Part shown: positions 8,313-16,621 of the stretch, piece after piece
How positions within the stretch are numbered: position 1 is the first letter of the stretch
Layout of the letters: the number at the start of each line of letters is the position of its first letter
Source of the DNA: Paenibacillus sp. FSL H8-0332
GTDB lineage: Bacteria > Bacillota > Bacilli > Paenibacillales > Paenibacillaceae
DNA: 64,000 bases
Direction of reading: 5' to 3'
Assembly (NCBI RefSeq): GCF_037963835.1
Contig: NZ_CP150145.1
Span: 5,766,001-5,830,000, forward strand
Notes under the pieces: generated by a model
Seen by the model: only the letters and a program-made list of their open reading frames with translations
The model's database searches: none
Told to the model about the DNA's origin: nothing
Made by a program: the position numbers and the translations under genes

Positions 8313-8403
8313 GAATCAGTTTAAAATCAGTTCTTCAGGCAAAAACTAAACATGTCCATTTCTGCATGTCCATTTCTGAATCTATAGAAAAGAAGGTGAG
8401 TGC

Positions 8404-9282
8404 TTGTCTCCCATTCTGCATGCTCTGGAGCATGACAAGTCCAAGCTGTCGCAAATGGAACGCAAGCTGGCTGAGCGCATTTTGGCCTCGCCCGGGGAAA
8501 TTGTCCATATGGGCATCACGGAGCTGGCGGAGGAATGCGGCATCAGCACGGCGACGATCACGCGGTTCTGCAAAGCGCTGCACTTCAAGGGTTATCCCGA
8601 TTTCAAGCTCAAGCTGGCGGCTGAGCTGGCGCATAGCGACGGCTCGCCGGAGACCGGCAGCTCCTCTTATCAGGACATCGTGGCCGGCAATCCGCTGCAA
8701 TTCATTGTAGAGGCCATGCAGGCCAATCATCTGGCCTCAATCCGGGACACTACCTCGCTGCTGGATCTGGGCCGTCTGCAGCAGGTCATTGATCTGCTGT
8801 GCCGGGCGCGGCGGGTCGATCTGTACGGGATGGCAACCTCATCCATCGTAGCCCAGGATTTCTATCAGAAGCTGATCCGCATCGGCGTGAACTGCACCGC
8901 TTTTGCCGATTCCCATATGCAGATTACTTCCGCTTCCTCCCTCTTTTCCGGCGATGTAGCCTTCGCAGTCTCTTATTCGGGGGAGACCCCGGAGACGGTA
9001 GATGCCTTAACCTGTGCGGCCGCAAGCGGTGCAGCTACGGTGTCGTTAACCTCATACGGAAGCAGCACACTCGCTACGCTGGCTGATATTCCGCTGTTCT
9101 CCTCGTCTCTTGAGCAGGGCATGCGGCGCGGCGATATGGCGTCGCGGATCGCACAGTTGCATATCATCGATATTCTGTTCACCGGCATGGTAAGTACCCG
9201 GTTCGGGGATTTCATCCCAAGGCTTGAGCAATCTTATCGGAACGTCCAACATTACCGTCATAAACGGGGAGGTCAAATCTAA
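8404..9282 (+). CDS. MurR/RpiR-family transcriptional regulator (HTH plus SIS domain)
   Basis: A 292-residue regulator. Residues 1-75 form the RpiR helix-turn-helix (LAEECGISTATITRFCKAL). Residues about 120-250 form a SIS domain that binds phosphosugars, with the SYSGETPETVDA block typical of SIS sites. It probably senses an amino-sugar phosphate, because nagB starts at its stop codon (TAATG overlap) and nagA follows. It starts at TTG with AAGAAGG a few bases upstream. It may repress or activate its own operon through the palindromes at 8266-8312. Confidence 0.92.
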   Translation: MSPILHALEHDKSKLSQMERKLAERILASPGEIVHMGITELAEECGISTATITRFCKALHFKGYPDFKLKLAAELAHSDGSPETGSSSYQDIVAGNPLQFIVEAMQANHLASIRDTTSLLDLGRLQQVIDLLCRARRVDLYGMATSSIVAQDFYQKLIRIGVNCTAFADSHMQITSASSLFSGDVAFAVSYSGETPETVDALTCAAASGAATVSLTSYGSSTLATLADIPLFSSSLEQGMRRGDMASRIAQLHIIDILFTGMVSTRFGDFIPRLEQSYRNVQHYRHKRGGQI

Positions 9283-10010
9283 TGAATATTTTAAAATTTC
9301 AGCATGAAGAAGATTTCGCAGCCACAGGAGCCAACCTGATCGCCAGCCTGCTGCAAAGCAATCCCAGAGCCGTTCTGGGGCTGGCTACCGGAAGCTCCCC
9401 TGTCGGGGTATACGAGAAGTTGGTGGAGATGCACCGCAAGGGCAACGTCAGCTTCGCCAAGGCCTCATCGTACAACCTGGACGAATATGTCGGACTGCCT
9501 GTGGATCACCCGCAGAGCTACCGGAGCTTCATGAATGAGCATCTGTTCAATCACATCGATATCGACCCGGCCCGCACCCATGTGCCGAACGGAAATGCTC
9601 CGGACCTTGCGGCTGAATGCCTTGCGTATGACAAGCTGCTGGAAGATAATGGTCCTGTAGATCTGCAGATCCTTGGCATCGGCAGCAACGGTCATATCGG
9701 CTTCAACGAGCCGGATGCCAGCCTGAGCAGCGGAACGCATGTGGTCGATCTGCTGGAAGAGACCCTGGAAGCCAATGCCCGCTTCTTCGAGCGTGTGGAG
9801 GATGTGCCGCGCCAGGCGGTAACGATGGGCATCGGCGGAATTCTTAAGGCGAAGCAGATTGTACTGCTTGTCCGCGGGGAAGAGAAGGCGGAAGCGGTTA
9901 AGAATGCGCTCGAGGGTCCAATCACGACCCAGTGCCCCGCCTCGCTGCTGCAGAGCCATCCAAATGTAGTGGTCCTGCTAGATGAAGGAGCGGCAAAATG
10001 GCTGAAATAA
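9282..10010 (+). CDS. nagB: Glucosamine-6-phosphate deaminase
   Basis: A 242-residue cytosolic enzyme converting glucosamine-6-phosphate to fructose-6-phosphate and ammonia. It shows the phosphate-binding block GLATGSSPVGVYEKL near residue 34, the catalytic region YNLDEYVGL near 65, and GIGSNGHIGFNEP near 130 with the active-site His. Length matches the monomeric Gram-positive NagB. The start overlaps the regulator stop by one base, and the 3' end overlaps nagA by 13 bp, so the three genes are tightly coupled. Confidence 0.97.
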   Translation: MNILKFQHEEDFAATGANLIASLLQSNPRAVLGLATGSSPVGVYEKLVEMHRKGNVSFAKASSYNLDEYVGLPVDHPQSYRSFMNEHLFNHIDIDPARTHVPNGNAPDLAAECLAYDKLLEDNGPVDLQILGIGSNGHIGFNEPDASLSSGTHVVDLLEETLEANARFFERVEDVPRQAVTMGIGGILKAKQIVLLVRGEEKAEAVKNALEGPITTQCPASLLQSHPNVVVLLDEGAAKWLK

Positions 10011-11191
10011 ACCACACTGCCGGGGAACTGTTCTACGGCAAAGTGCTTACTCCTGCCGGAGTGATTGAGAAGGGCGTACTTGCCGTATCGGAAGGCTTGA
10101 TCCAATACGCCGGGGAAGCGGCTTGGCTGCCCATAGCTTATGCCGGCTGGCGGACGGCCACCCAGGAGCCGGAAGGTCTGCTGATTCCCGGATTCGTTGA
10201 TGTGCACGTACATGGCGGGGCCGGCCACGACTTCATGTACAGTGATGAAGCCGCTCTTGATACGATCACACGGTTCCATGCCTCACACGGGACGACCTCT
10301 ATGCTGGCTACAACCATGACGGCTGCCAAGGCAGACATCGATCAGGTGTTAGCTGAGGTGGATGCTTATCGTTCCCGTGAAGGCGGCATGCCTTATGCAA
10401 GGCTGGCAGGTGTACATCTGGAGGGACCGTTCATCAGCGTAAGATGGCCTGGCGCGCAGAATCCCGAGCATATCGTTCCGGCTAATATAGAATGGCTGGA
10501 GGAATGGGAGGAAAAGTATCCGGGAATGATCCGTCAGGTCACCCTGGCTCCGGAGCGTGAAGCTGCCCTGGAAGCTATCCAGTGGCTGCGCAAGCATGGC
10601 ATTACCGCCGCGCTCGGCCACACAGATGCTACATTCGAGCAGGTGATTACTGCTGCCGATGCCGGACTGAACCAGGCGGTGCACATGTTCAATGCCATGA
10701 CGCCGCTGCATCACCGCAAGCCGGGAACGGCCGGTGCTGTCCTGTTCGATCCCCGGATCAGAGCCGAGGTCATTGCCGATGGCATCCATGTTCATCCGGC
10801 AGCCATCAATATTATCACCCGGCTCAAGAACAACAACAATCTGCTGCTGATCACAGATGCCATGTCAGCGACTGGTCTTCGTGACGGAGAATATGCCATC
10901 GGTGATCTGCCTGTCATTGTCAAGGACGGCATAGCTACGCTGAAGGAGCATCCCGAAGCACTGGCCGGCAGTACACTGACGATGATAAGGGGCTTCCGCT
11001 ACCTGGTTCAGGAGGTTGGTCTCAGCCTGCTGGAAGCTTCACAGGCTGCCAGCCTTAATCCGGCGCTATCGCTCGGCATGCAGCGGTCTATCGGAACGCT
11101 TGAGGCAGGGAAACGTGGCGATATTCTGCAGCTGGATCAAGACCTGAACCTGCGCGGCGTATGGATCGGCGGACGCAAGCTGGAGGCCTAA
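9998..11191 (+). CDS. nagA: N-acetylglucosamine-6-phosphate deacetylase
   Basis: A 397-residue metal-dependent amidohydrolase that removes the acetyl group from GlcNAc-6-phosphate, feeding NagB. Visible motifs are DVHVHGG near residue 67, HLEGPFIS near 143, GHTDAT near 207, HMFNAMTPLHHRKPG near 228 and ITDAMSATG near 286. Reaction order in the pathway is NagA then NagB; gene order is reversed. A strong terminator follows. Confidence 0.97.
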   Translation: MAEINHTAGELFYGKVLTPAGVIEKGVLAVSEGLIQYAGEAAWLPIAYAGWRTATQEPEGLLIPGFVDVHVHGGAGHDFMYSDEAALDTITRFHASHGTTSMLATTMTAAKADIDQVLAEVDAYRSREGGMPYARLAGVHLEGPFISVRWPGAQNPEHIVPANIEWLEEWEEKYPGMIRQVTLAPEREAALEAIQWLRKHGITAALGHTDATFEQVITAADAGLNQAVHMFNAMTPLHHRKPGTAGAVLFDPRIRAEVIADGIHVHPAAINIITRLKNNNNLLLITDAMSATGLRDGEYAIGDLPVIVKDGIATLKEHPEALAGSTLTMIRGFRYLVQEVGLSLLEASQAASLNPALSLGMQRSIGTLEAGKRGDILQLDQDLNLRGVWIGGRKLEA

Positions 11192-11227
11192 TTCGGGGAA
11201 GACATAGCTTCGTATCCGCATAAATAC

Positions 11228-11277
11228 AACAATGCAGCCCTCTCACCCGGCTTTCCGGGTGCGGTGGCTGCATTGTT
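11228..11277. terminator. Terminator after nagA
   Basis: AACAATGCAGCC (11228-11239) pairs with GGCTGCATTGTT (11266-11277), with a second nested hairpin ACCCGG/CCGGGT inside. T-rich bases follow on the plus strand. Confidence 0.8.
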
Positions 11278-11362
11278 TGTGTCTGTGCCCTTCCTCTGAA
11301 TAAGCCTCATATCCCTCTGGAATACTATCTTCATTCAAGGCACTGTGCAGTAGCGGCGCCGC

Positions 11363-12121
11363 TTACTGTCCGCTGCGCGCAGGGAAAATCCGTTCCGCCA
11401 TGATGCGGAATTCATTCGCGAAGCCTTTGAGCGGATGTCCGGCACGGAATTCCCGGGCATAATAATCGGCCCGTTCCACGAAATCCGGGTTCGCCGAGAC
11501 ATACACATTGCTGACGTATGTGTTGCCTTTTTTAATCTCTGCGGCGATTTTATGCTTGATCTCCCCGGGAAGCGTGTCTTTATCATCCCCCATACTGCTT
11601 CTGGACATAATCCCGTTATTGCCGTTTCCCGGATAATCTTCGGGAGCCGCCATGCCTGTACCGCCAACGGTTCCGGTACCAGTCATACTTCCCGGTATGC
11701 CGGCCATGGAGCCGCCTGTCCCCGTCATTCCGGGAACACCCGCAGCAGTCCCTCTTCCGGTAGCCTCCCTGCGGGTGATATTCCGGGTGTGAACACCGCC
11801 CGAAGTATTCTCCAGCATTACAGCGACATAAGCACTTCGGCCGACCATAATAACGTTAGCCGAACGGACTTCCGGCATGGCCGCTACACGGTCAGCCAAT
11901 TCCTTGCTTACCTCCATGCTGCCGAAGTCATCGTCACGCATTCCGTCCCGTGCGGAGTTTACGTGGATTCGCCCGTCTGTCCCGCGTACACTTTTCGTCT
12001 GCATATTGCCGTTATCTGCCGAATGGCCGGCACTGCAGCCGGTCATACTTATGGCGCCGAGCAGCAAGGCTGCAGACACGGACAAGCCGAATTTCGTTTG
12101 CAATATTCCTTCATCCCCCAT
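11363..12121 (-). CDS. YhcN/YlaJ-family sporulation lipoprotein
   Basis: A roughly 252-residue lipoprotein. A short hydrophobic signal ends in a lipobox SMTGC. A first YhcN/YlaJ-like block follows (EVSKELADRVAAMPEVRSANV, quoted in part, then VAVML). The middle is a low-complexity Gly/Met/Thr-rich segment, and the second half of the domain (GEIKHKIAAEIKK, VYVSANPDFVERADYY) closes the protein. Family members are forespore/inner-membrane lipoproteins linked to germination and cortex. The start is uncertain: ATG at 12121 lacks a clear ribosome-binding site, whereas TTG at 12103 follows GAAGGA. A candidate sigma-G promoter lies upstream. Confidence 0.88.
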   Translation of the reverse strand: MGDEGILQTKFGLSVSAALLLGAISMTGCSAGHSADNGNMQTKSVRGTDGRIHVNSARDGMRDDDFGSMEVSKELADRVAAMPEVRSANVIMVGRSAYVAVMLENTSGGVHTRNITRREATGRGTAAGVPGMTGTGGSMAGIPGSMTGTGTVGGTGMAAPEDYPGNGNNGIMSRSSMGDDKDTLPGEIKHKIAAEIKKGNTYVSNVYVSANPDFVERADYYAREFRAGHPLKGFANEFRIMAERIFPARSGQ

Positions 12122-12153
12122 CACAGAATAATGTAGTGCAGCGTTACAAGCCT

Positions 12154-12184
12154 TAGCATGGCTCCTCTGCTGCCGGGCTATCCA
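12154..12184 (-). promoter_or_regulatory. Candidate sigma-G promoter of the YhcN-type gene
   Basis: On the minus strand, TGGATA (12184-12179), 18 bp and CATGCTA (12160-12154) each differ by one base from the sigma-G elements TGAATA and CATACTA. YhcN-type genes belong to the forespore regulon in Bacillus, which supports the reading. Confidence 0.4.
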
Positions 12185-12215
12185 GAAAGGATTTGGCAAT
12201 GCCGTCCCCACAGTC

Positions 12216-12243
12216 ACATGTAAGAGAAATCCGGCGTATCTTA
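12216..12243 (+). promoter_or_regulatory. Candidate sigma-K promoter of the lone rightward glycosyltransferase
   Basis: AC (12216-12217), a 17-bp spacer and CGTATCTTA (12235-12243) match the sigma-K pattern AC-N16/17-CATAnnnTA with one mismatch. This is weak alone but consistent with the sporulation context. Confidence 0.3.
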
Positions 12244-12295
12244 TATAACAGCAGACTGTGTTTCTCCGCGAGAGTCCAGATCAGGAGGGGTAAGC

Positions 12296-13366
12296 TTGAA
12301 AATTCTATTTACATTTTATGTACCGAGCGGCGGGGTGGAGACCCTGAACAGACTGCGGTGTGAGAGCCTTCAAAAGAACGGCATCGAATGCCATGTGCTC
12401 TATCTCATGCCGGGGTCCGGCAGCCACAATAGTGTAAGCTTCCCGGTATTTATCACTTCGCAGGATGAAGATATCCGGGCTATACTGAATGCCAATCATT
12501 ATGACGCCATCATCGTAACCTCCGATTACCTGCTGCTGGAACGGCTGCGCAGGCTAGGGTATGGCGGCATCCTGATCTACGAGTCCCAGGGTCTGGGAAC
12601 ACGAAGCGAAGCCCGAAATATAATTATTGAATCCGTGCCTTATCTGCAAGCCTTCTGCAATGCTGTGCTGATTCCCCCCACCGATCATTTACTGGAGCTG
12701 TTTATCGAGATCTGCCCCTGGCTCCAGCGTTATGTTATTCCGAACCTTGTGGATGTACAAGGATTCCGCTATATCCCCGCCGAGGCGCCCGTTGATCCTG
12801 TCATCGCCTGGGTAGGCCGGCTGGAACCCAACAAGAATTGGAGCGAATACCTGAAGATTGCCCATCATGTCCGTAAAGCGAAACCTAACCTGCATCTCTG
12901 GATGTTCCATGATCCGGGCTTGGCCTCCGATGACCAGAAGGCGGCATTCAATGAAGAGCTGCATGCTCTTGGCCTGAATGACCGGCTGATTGTGTTCACG
13001 AATATGCCTAACCAGATGATGCCTGTCTATTATTCATCGATTGCCGCTTCGGGGGGCTTCCTGCTGTCCAGCTCTGTCACAGAAGGCTTCGGATATGCCG
13101 TAGCTGAGGCTGTCTGCTGCTCCTGTCCTGTACTCAGTACGGATTCTGACGGGGTCCGGTCTTTCATCACTCATAATATTACGGGCAAATTCTATCCGCT
13201 TGGCAATGTGGAGGCTGCCGTGAACGAAGGACTCGAACTCATGGATAACATTCCACTGCGTGAAGCCATCTGCTATCAGGGCCGTCAGCATATGGTTACG
13301 CATTTCGGTTTCGATCAGTACGCACACTCCTTCCGCGAGATGATGAACTCCTTCTCCATCTTCTAG
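12296..13366 (+). CDS. Glycosyltransferase, GT4/GT-B type
   Basis: A 356-residue GT-B glycosyltransferase. The N-terminal domain opens with a KILFTFYVPSGGVETLNRL acceptor-loop pattern. The C-terminal nucleotide-sugar domain starts with VGRLEPNKNW near residue 180 and contains the E-x7-E motif (EGFGYAVAEAV) near 262. It starts at TTG with AGGAGG 7 bases upstream. It is the only rightward glycosyltransferase here and converges on the long leftward operon. Sugar donor and acceptor are unknown; a role in spore-surface glycan assembly is inferred from neighbours. Confidence 0.88.
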   Translation: MKILFTFYVPSGGVETLNRLRCESLQKNGIECHVLYLMPGSGSHNSVSFPVFITSQDEDIRAILNANHYDAIIVTSDYLLLERLRRLGYGGILIYESQGLGTRSEARNIIIESVPYLQAFCNAVLIPPTDHLLELFIEICPWLQRYVIPNLVDVQGFRYIPAEAPVDPVIAWVGRLEPNKNWSEYLKIAHHVRKAKPNLHLWMFHDPGLASDDQKAAFNEELHALGLNDRLIVFTNMPNQMMPVYYSSIAASGGFLLSSSVTEGFGYAVAEAVCCSCPVLSTDSDGVRSFITHNITGKFYPLGNVEAAVNEGLELMDNIPLREAICYQGRQHMVTHFGFDQYAHSFREMMNSFSIF

Positions 13367-13400
13367 TGATTGCAAGCTCCATATCTCCCTATCTTCTCGC

Positions 13401-13442
13401 AAAAAAACCTTCAACCCCAGCGCCAGCCAGGGTTGAAGGTTT
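13401..13442. terminator. Bidirectional terminator between convergent glycosyltransferase genes
   Basis: AAACCTTCAACCC (13405-13417) pairs perfectly with GGGTTGAAGGTTT (13430-13442). The A run on one side and T bases on the other suit both directions. Confidence 0.9.
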
Positions 13443-13471
13443 CTCTGTGTTCGGCGTTCTGCCCAAAGGCT

Positions 13472-14515
13472 TCACGTGCCCTGTCTGGACACCATTTCAA
13501 ATAGCTCAGCCTGGAAAACCTGCACGCTTCTCTCCCAGGTGAACCGCTGGGAATCCTGCTCTCCCCTCGCGGCCAGACGCCGGCGAAGCTCCCGGTCGTC
13601 AATGAGCGTCAATATATCCGCAGCAAGACGGTTCTCATGACGGTAGGACATCAGGCAGTTCTGCCCGTGTGCGCAGTATTCGAGGTTCCCTCCTGAATAT
13701 ACGGTGACCAGCGCCGCACCGCAGCGCATCGCTTCCAGCCCCGGCAACGAACCGGCGTCATTGGTACTTGCGCTGACAAAAATATCTGTCTCATTATAAT
13801 GATAAGCCAGCTCATTGTCATTGCCGGGTGTCCTAAGCTGATAGCGGCCGGTGTTGAGCAAGGCCTGCAGACTCAACGAGGCTGCAAATTCAGCAGGAGG
13901 GGTCATAATATAGATCTCCACCTCAGGATGAAGCCGCTTGACCATATCAAGCTGCTGAATCAGATATTCCTGCTCCCGGTGGCCGGAGAATCCGCCTTCT
14001 GGGCGCCGCATAATGGCTGAGACGATCAGCGGCCGGTCCGGAGTGTCGCGAAAATGCATATTATGGAAATTCGAATCAACACCGACCGGGACAATTCTGC
14101 CCTTAATGCCATGATTGATCCGTATGACCTCCTGCTGCCAGCGCGACAGTACAAGCAGGTTGCGGGTAATGCCGTAGGAAGCAAACGACTGATTATTATC
14201 CGGCAGGAAATTCGGCTCATAGCATAAAGCCAACCGGATATGCAGCCCCTTACCCTGCTGGCTGGCCCGCTCGGCAACCGGAACGGTTGTATAATAATTG
14301 GAGACAATGACATCCCCATAAGGAAAATCATCTTCCGTAAGTACCGTAGCGGGTGCAGTAATAATCGGACATTTCATCTCATATTCAACAAAGCCATGGC
14401 TGGGCAAAAGAACAACGACCTCATGGCCAATTTCAGCCAGACGGTTAGCCAGCTCGGTGATCATCCGCTGCGCGCCGCCTCTGGATAAGGTCAGAACCGG
14501 AAAGGTCAGTCTCAA
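13472..14515 (-). CDS. Glycosyltransferase, GT4/GT-B type
   Basis: A 347-residue GT-B enzyme, last gene of the long leftward operon. It opens with LTLSRGGAQRMITELANRL, the GGA(Q/E) acceptor loop common in GT4 proteins. The C-terminal domain includes DIFVSASTNDAGSLPGLEAM, where GLEAM stands at the usual donor-binding Glu site. The start overlaps the preceding gene by 4 bp (ATGA). Donor sugar not predictable. Confidence 0.87.
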   Translation of the reverse strand: MRLTFPVLTLSRGGAQRMITELANRLAEIGHEVVVLLPSHGFVEYEMKCPIITAPATVLTEDDFPYGDVIVSNYYTTVPVAERASQQGKGLHIRLALCYEPNFLPDNNQSFASYGITRNLLVLSRWQQEVIRINHGIKGRIVPVGVDSNFHNMHFRDTPDRPLIVSAIMRRPEGGFSGHREQEYLIQQLDMVKRLHPEVEIYIMTPPAEFAASLSLQALLNTGRYQLRTPGNDNELAYHYNETDIFVSASTNDAGSLPGLEAMRCGAALVTVYSGGNLEYCAHGQNCLMSYRHENRLAADILTLIDDRELRRRLAARGEQDSQRFTWERSVQVFQAELFEMVSRQGT

Positions 14516-15234
14516 TTCCTTCTCTCCTTTCTCAGCAGCTCCGTCAAATTACCCCTGTGCATGAACTGCACCTTGGCAATTTCCCGGTTCTGCGCTTCGC
14601 TGTGCAGGACCGAGCCCATCTCATTATGAACGCGGTAATCCAGCAGCGGCTCTTCTATATAAGACCATTCATAATGCGGCAGAATCCGCAGCCACATATC
14701 GTAATCCTGTGTATACAGGAGGCTCTCATTAAACCTGCCGACCCTGGAGAGGATCTCCATATCAAACAGCACCGTGCTGCCGTTCACCGGACAGCCGGAC
14801 ATCATGGTCTGTATGAGGGCCGGCCTGCTCCAGGCCGGCATTCGGACTATATCGGAGAACCGCTGCCCGTACTCATTAATATAGTAGTAAGCCGTATGAT
14901 TGAAGGAGGTTCCCGAGCTGCGGATGGCTTCTATCTGCCGTCTGATTTTATCGGGATGGAACAGATCGTCCGCGCTCAGCCAGGCAAAGTAAGCTCCGTT
15001 TGCCACCTCGATTCCCCTATTGAGCGCCGAGCCGGTTCCGCCGTTGGTTTTGCGGACATACACGATTCGGCTCTTATAGGGTTCAAGCTTCTCCGTATAG
15101 AGCGTTGAACCGTCATCCACGACGATCAGCTCGATATCCATGTAGCTCTGGGCCAGCACGCTTTCGACCGCCAGATGCACGTAGGGACAATTATAGAATG
15201 GAATTACCACCGAGACCTTGGTCTTCTGATACAT
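14512..15234 (-). CDS. Glycosyltransferase family 2
   Basis: A 240-residue GT-A fold transferase. It begins VSVVIPFYNCPYVHLAVESV and contains VVDDGST near residue 38 and an SADD metal-binding motif near 88 in place of a strict DxD. It is clearly paralogous to the product of 15905-16621: both share IPFYNCPY, the spaced NGGT-SALN block and the W-L-S-x-D-D motif. Small soluble GT2 enzymes of this type typically add one sugar to a growing glycan or glycoprotein. Confidence 0.9.
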   Translation of the reverse strand: MYQKTKVSVVIPFYNCPYVHLAVESVLAQSYMDIELIVVDDGSTLYTEKLEPYKSRIVYVRKTNGGTGSALNRGIEVANGAYFAWLSADDLFHPDKIRRQIEAIRSSGTSFNHTAYYYINEYGQRFSDIVRMPAWSRPALIQTMMSGCPVNGSTVLFDMEILSRVGRFNESLLYTQDYDMWLRILPHYEWSYIEEPLLDYRVHNEMGSVLHSEAQNREIAKVQFMHRGNLTELLRKERRN

Positions 15235-15259
15235 GCCCCGGCCTCCTCCCTGAGTTCAT

Positions 15260-15835
15260 TTATACTGTCTTGCAGGCGAGCAGGGCGTCCAGCGGCGCAT
15301 GATTCTCACCGAAGGCTTCCCGGAATGATGGATTCTCCGCATGGTGAAAACCCTTCAGTACGGTTACAGCGTAGCCCAGCTTCAGAAAGTCCTCAGGCTC
15401 CCAGCCGCTCCAGTGTTTCTGGTAATACTCCCCATGCAGATTGAAATGGTCCTTCCCCTCCTGCGGGAAGAAACCCCGGGGTGTAAATACGATGACACGG
15501 TTCGCAGCGATAAGCTCCGCCTTGCGCAGCAGCTCCATGCCTTCACTCATCGAGAAATGCTCCAGAGAATCGATCAGAGTGACCGCAGAGAAGGTGCCCG
15601 GCAGGAACAGCTTATCGATATGGCTGGCATCGGCATGAACCGGAATGATATGAGGGGCCTTGTATTTGCGGTGCAGCAGATAAGGCCTGTGGATATCCAG
15701 CCCCAGCACCACACCGGCTTCATACCGCTCCAGCAGCGTACCCGTACCGCTGCCGATATCCAGAATACTCTCGGAGAATTTCAGCTGCTCCAGCAAGACC
15801 GGCAGGAAGTCTTTCACTTCGATTTCCCGGTACAT
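15260..15835 (-). CDS. Class I SAM-dependent methyltransferase
   Basis: A 191-residue protein with the SAM-binding motif I ILDIGSGTGTLLERY near residue 20, a following acidic GLDIH motif, and LIDSLEHFS as motif IV/post-I. It lies between two paralogous GT2 genes in the operon, so methylation of a sugar or of an intermediate glycan is likely; an O-methylated terminal sugar is one possibility. There is no transmembrane segment. Confidence 0.85.
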   Translation of the reverse strand: MYREIEVKDFLPVLLEQLKFSESILDIGSGTGTLLERYEAGVVLGLDIHRPYLLHRKYKAPHIIPVHADASHIDKLFLPGTFSAVTLIDSLEHFSMSEGMELLRKAELIAANRVIVFTPRGFFPQEGKDHFNLHGEYYQKHWSGWEPEDFLKLGYAVTVLKGFHHAENPSFREAFGENHAPLDALLACKTV

Positions 15836-15904
15836 ATGCTCTCCCTCCTAAGCGTTAGTTGCTTGGTCTTGGGTATGCTGCTATGCCGGCTTCCGCTCCG
15901 GCAG

Positions 15905-16621
15905 CTAGCCGCCCATAGATGCGATCAGGGCGCTTAACGGAGCATGATAGCGGGCACTGGTTGCTGCGGCTTCGGCCATGATGACATCGTAGTGTCTGAG
16001 CGTGCCCATTCCCTCATGCCGGCGATAGGCCGTCAAGGACTGGTTCAGCATCACCGGTGCATAACCGTTCAGAATGGCCCGGTACCATAGATCATAATCG
16101 TGGGTATACGGCAGTGCTTCATCAAACATCCCGATGGCTCCGAAGATCTCCCGCTTGAACATCACCGTACAGCCGTTGATGGGATTGCCGTACAGGAAGC
16201 AGCGCAGATATTCAAGCTGGTTCGGGAATACGGCCGCAGCATTCAGCTCCGTAGCCTGCGAGTTTCCGTTAATGTAGTTGAAGTTGGTATACGAGATCAG
16301 CAAATGGTTCTGTTCCATGAACAGAACCTGATTATTGATCTTGTCACGATAGAACATATCATCCGAGCTAAGCCAGACTACATAATCTCCCGTGGCATGG
16401 GCAATGCCGTGGTTAAGAGCCGAAGCGGTGCCTCCGTTGGCCTTCCCCAGATAGTGAATGTAGGGCAGATAGGGGGTAATCCGTTCTGCATGCATAGTTG
16501 AACCGTCATCCACTACGATAATCTCATAAGGCTGCCAGGATTGACTCATAGCGCTGTGCAGCGCCTGCTCAATATAAGGACAATTGTAAAAAGGAATCAC
16601 TATGGATACTCTGGGCTTCAT
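15905..16621 (-). CDS. Glycosyltransferase family 2 (paralogue of 14512-15234)
   Basis: A 238-residue GT-A enzyme opening VSIVIPFYNCPYIEQALHS, with VVDDGST and WLSSDDMFYRDK as nucleotide- and metal-binding blocks. The close paralogue two genes downstream suggests local duplication with divergence to a second linkage or acceptor. The start overlaps the epimerase-like gene by 4 bp. Confidence 0.9.
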   Translation of the reverse strand: MKPRVSIVIPFYNCPYIEQALHSAMSQSWQPYEIIVVDDGSTMHAERITPYLPYIHYLGKANGGTASALNHGIAHATGDYVVWLSSDDMFYRDKINNQVLFMEQNHLLISYTNFNYINGNSQATELNAAAVFPNQLEYLRCFLYGNPINGCTVMFKREIFGAIGMFDEALPYTHDYDLWYRAILNGYAPVMLNQSLTAYRRHEGMGTLRHYDVIMAEAAATSARYHAPLSALIASMGG

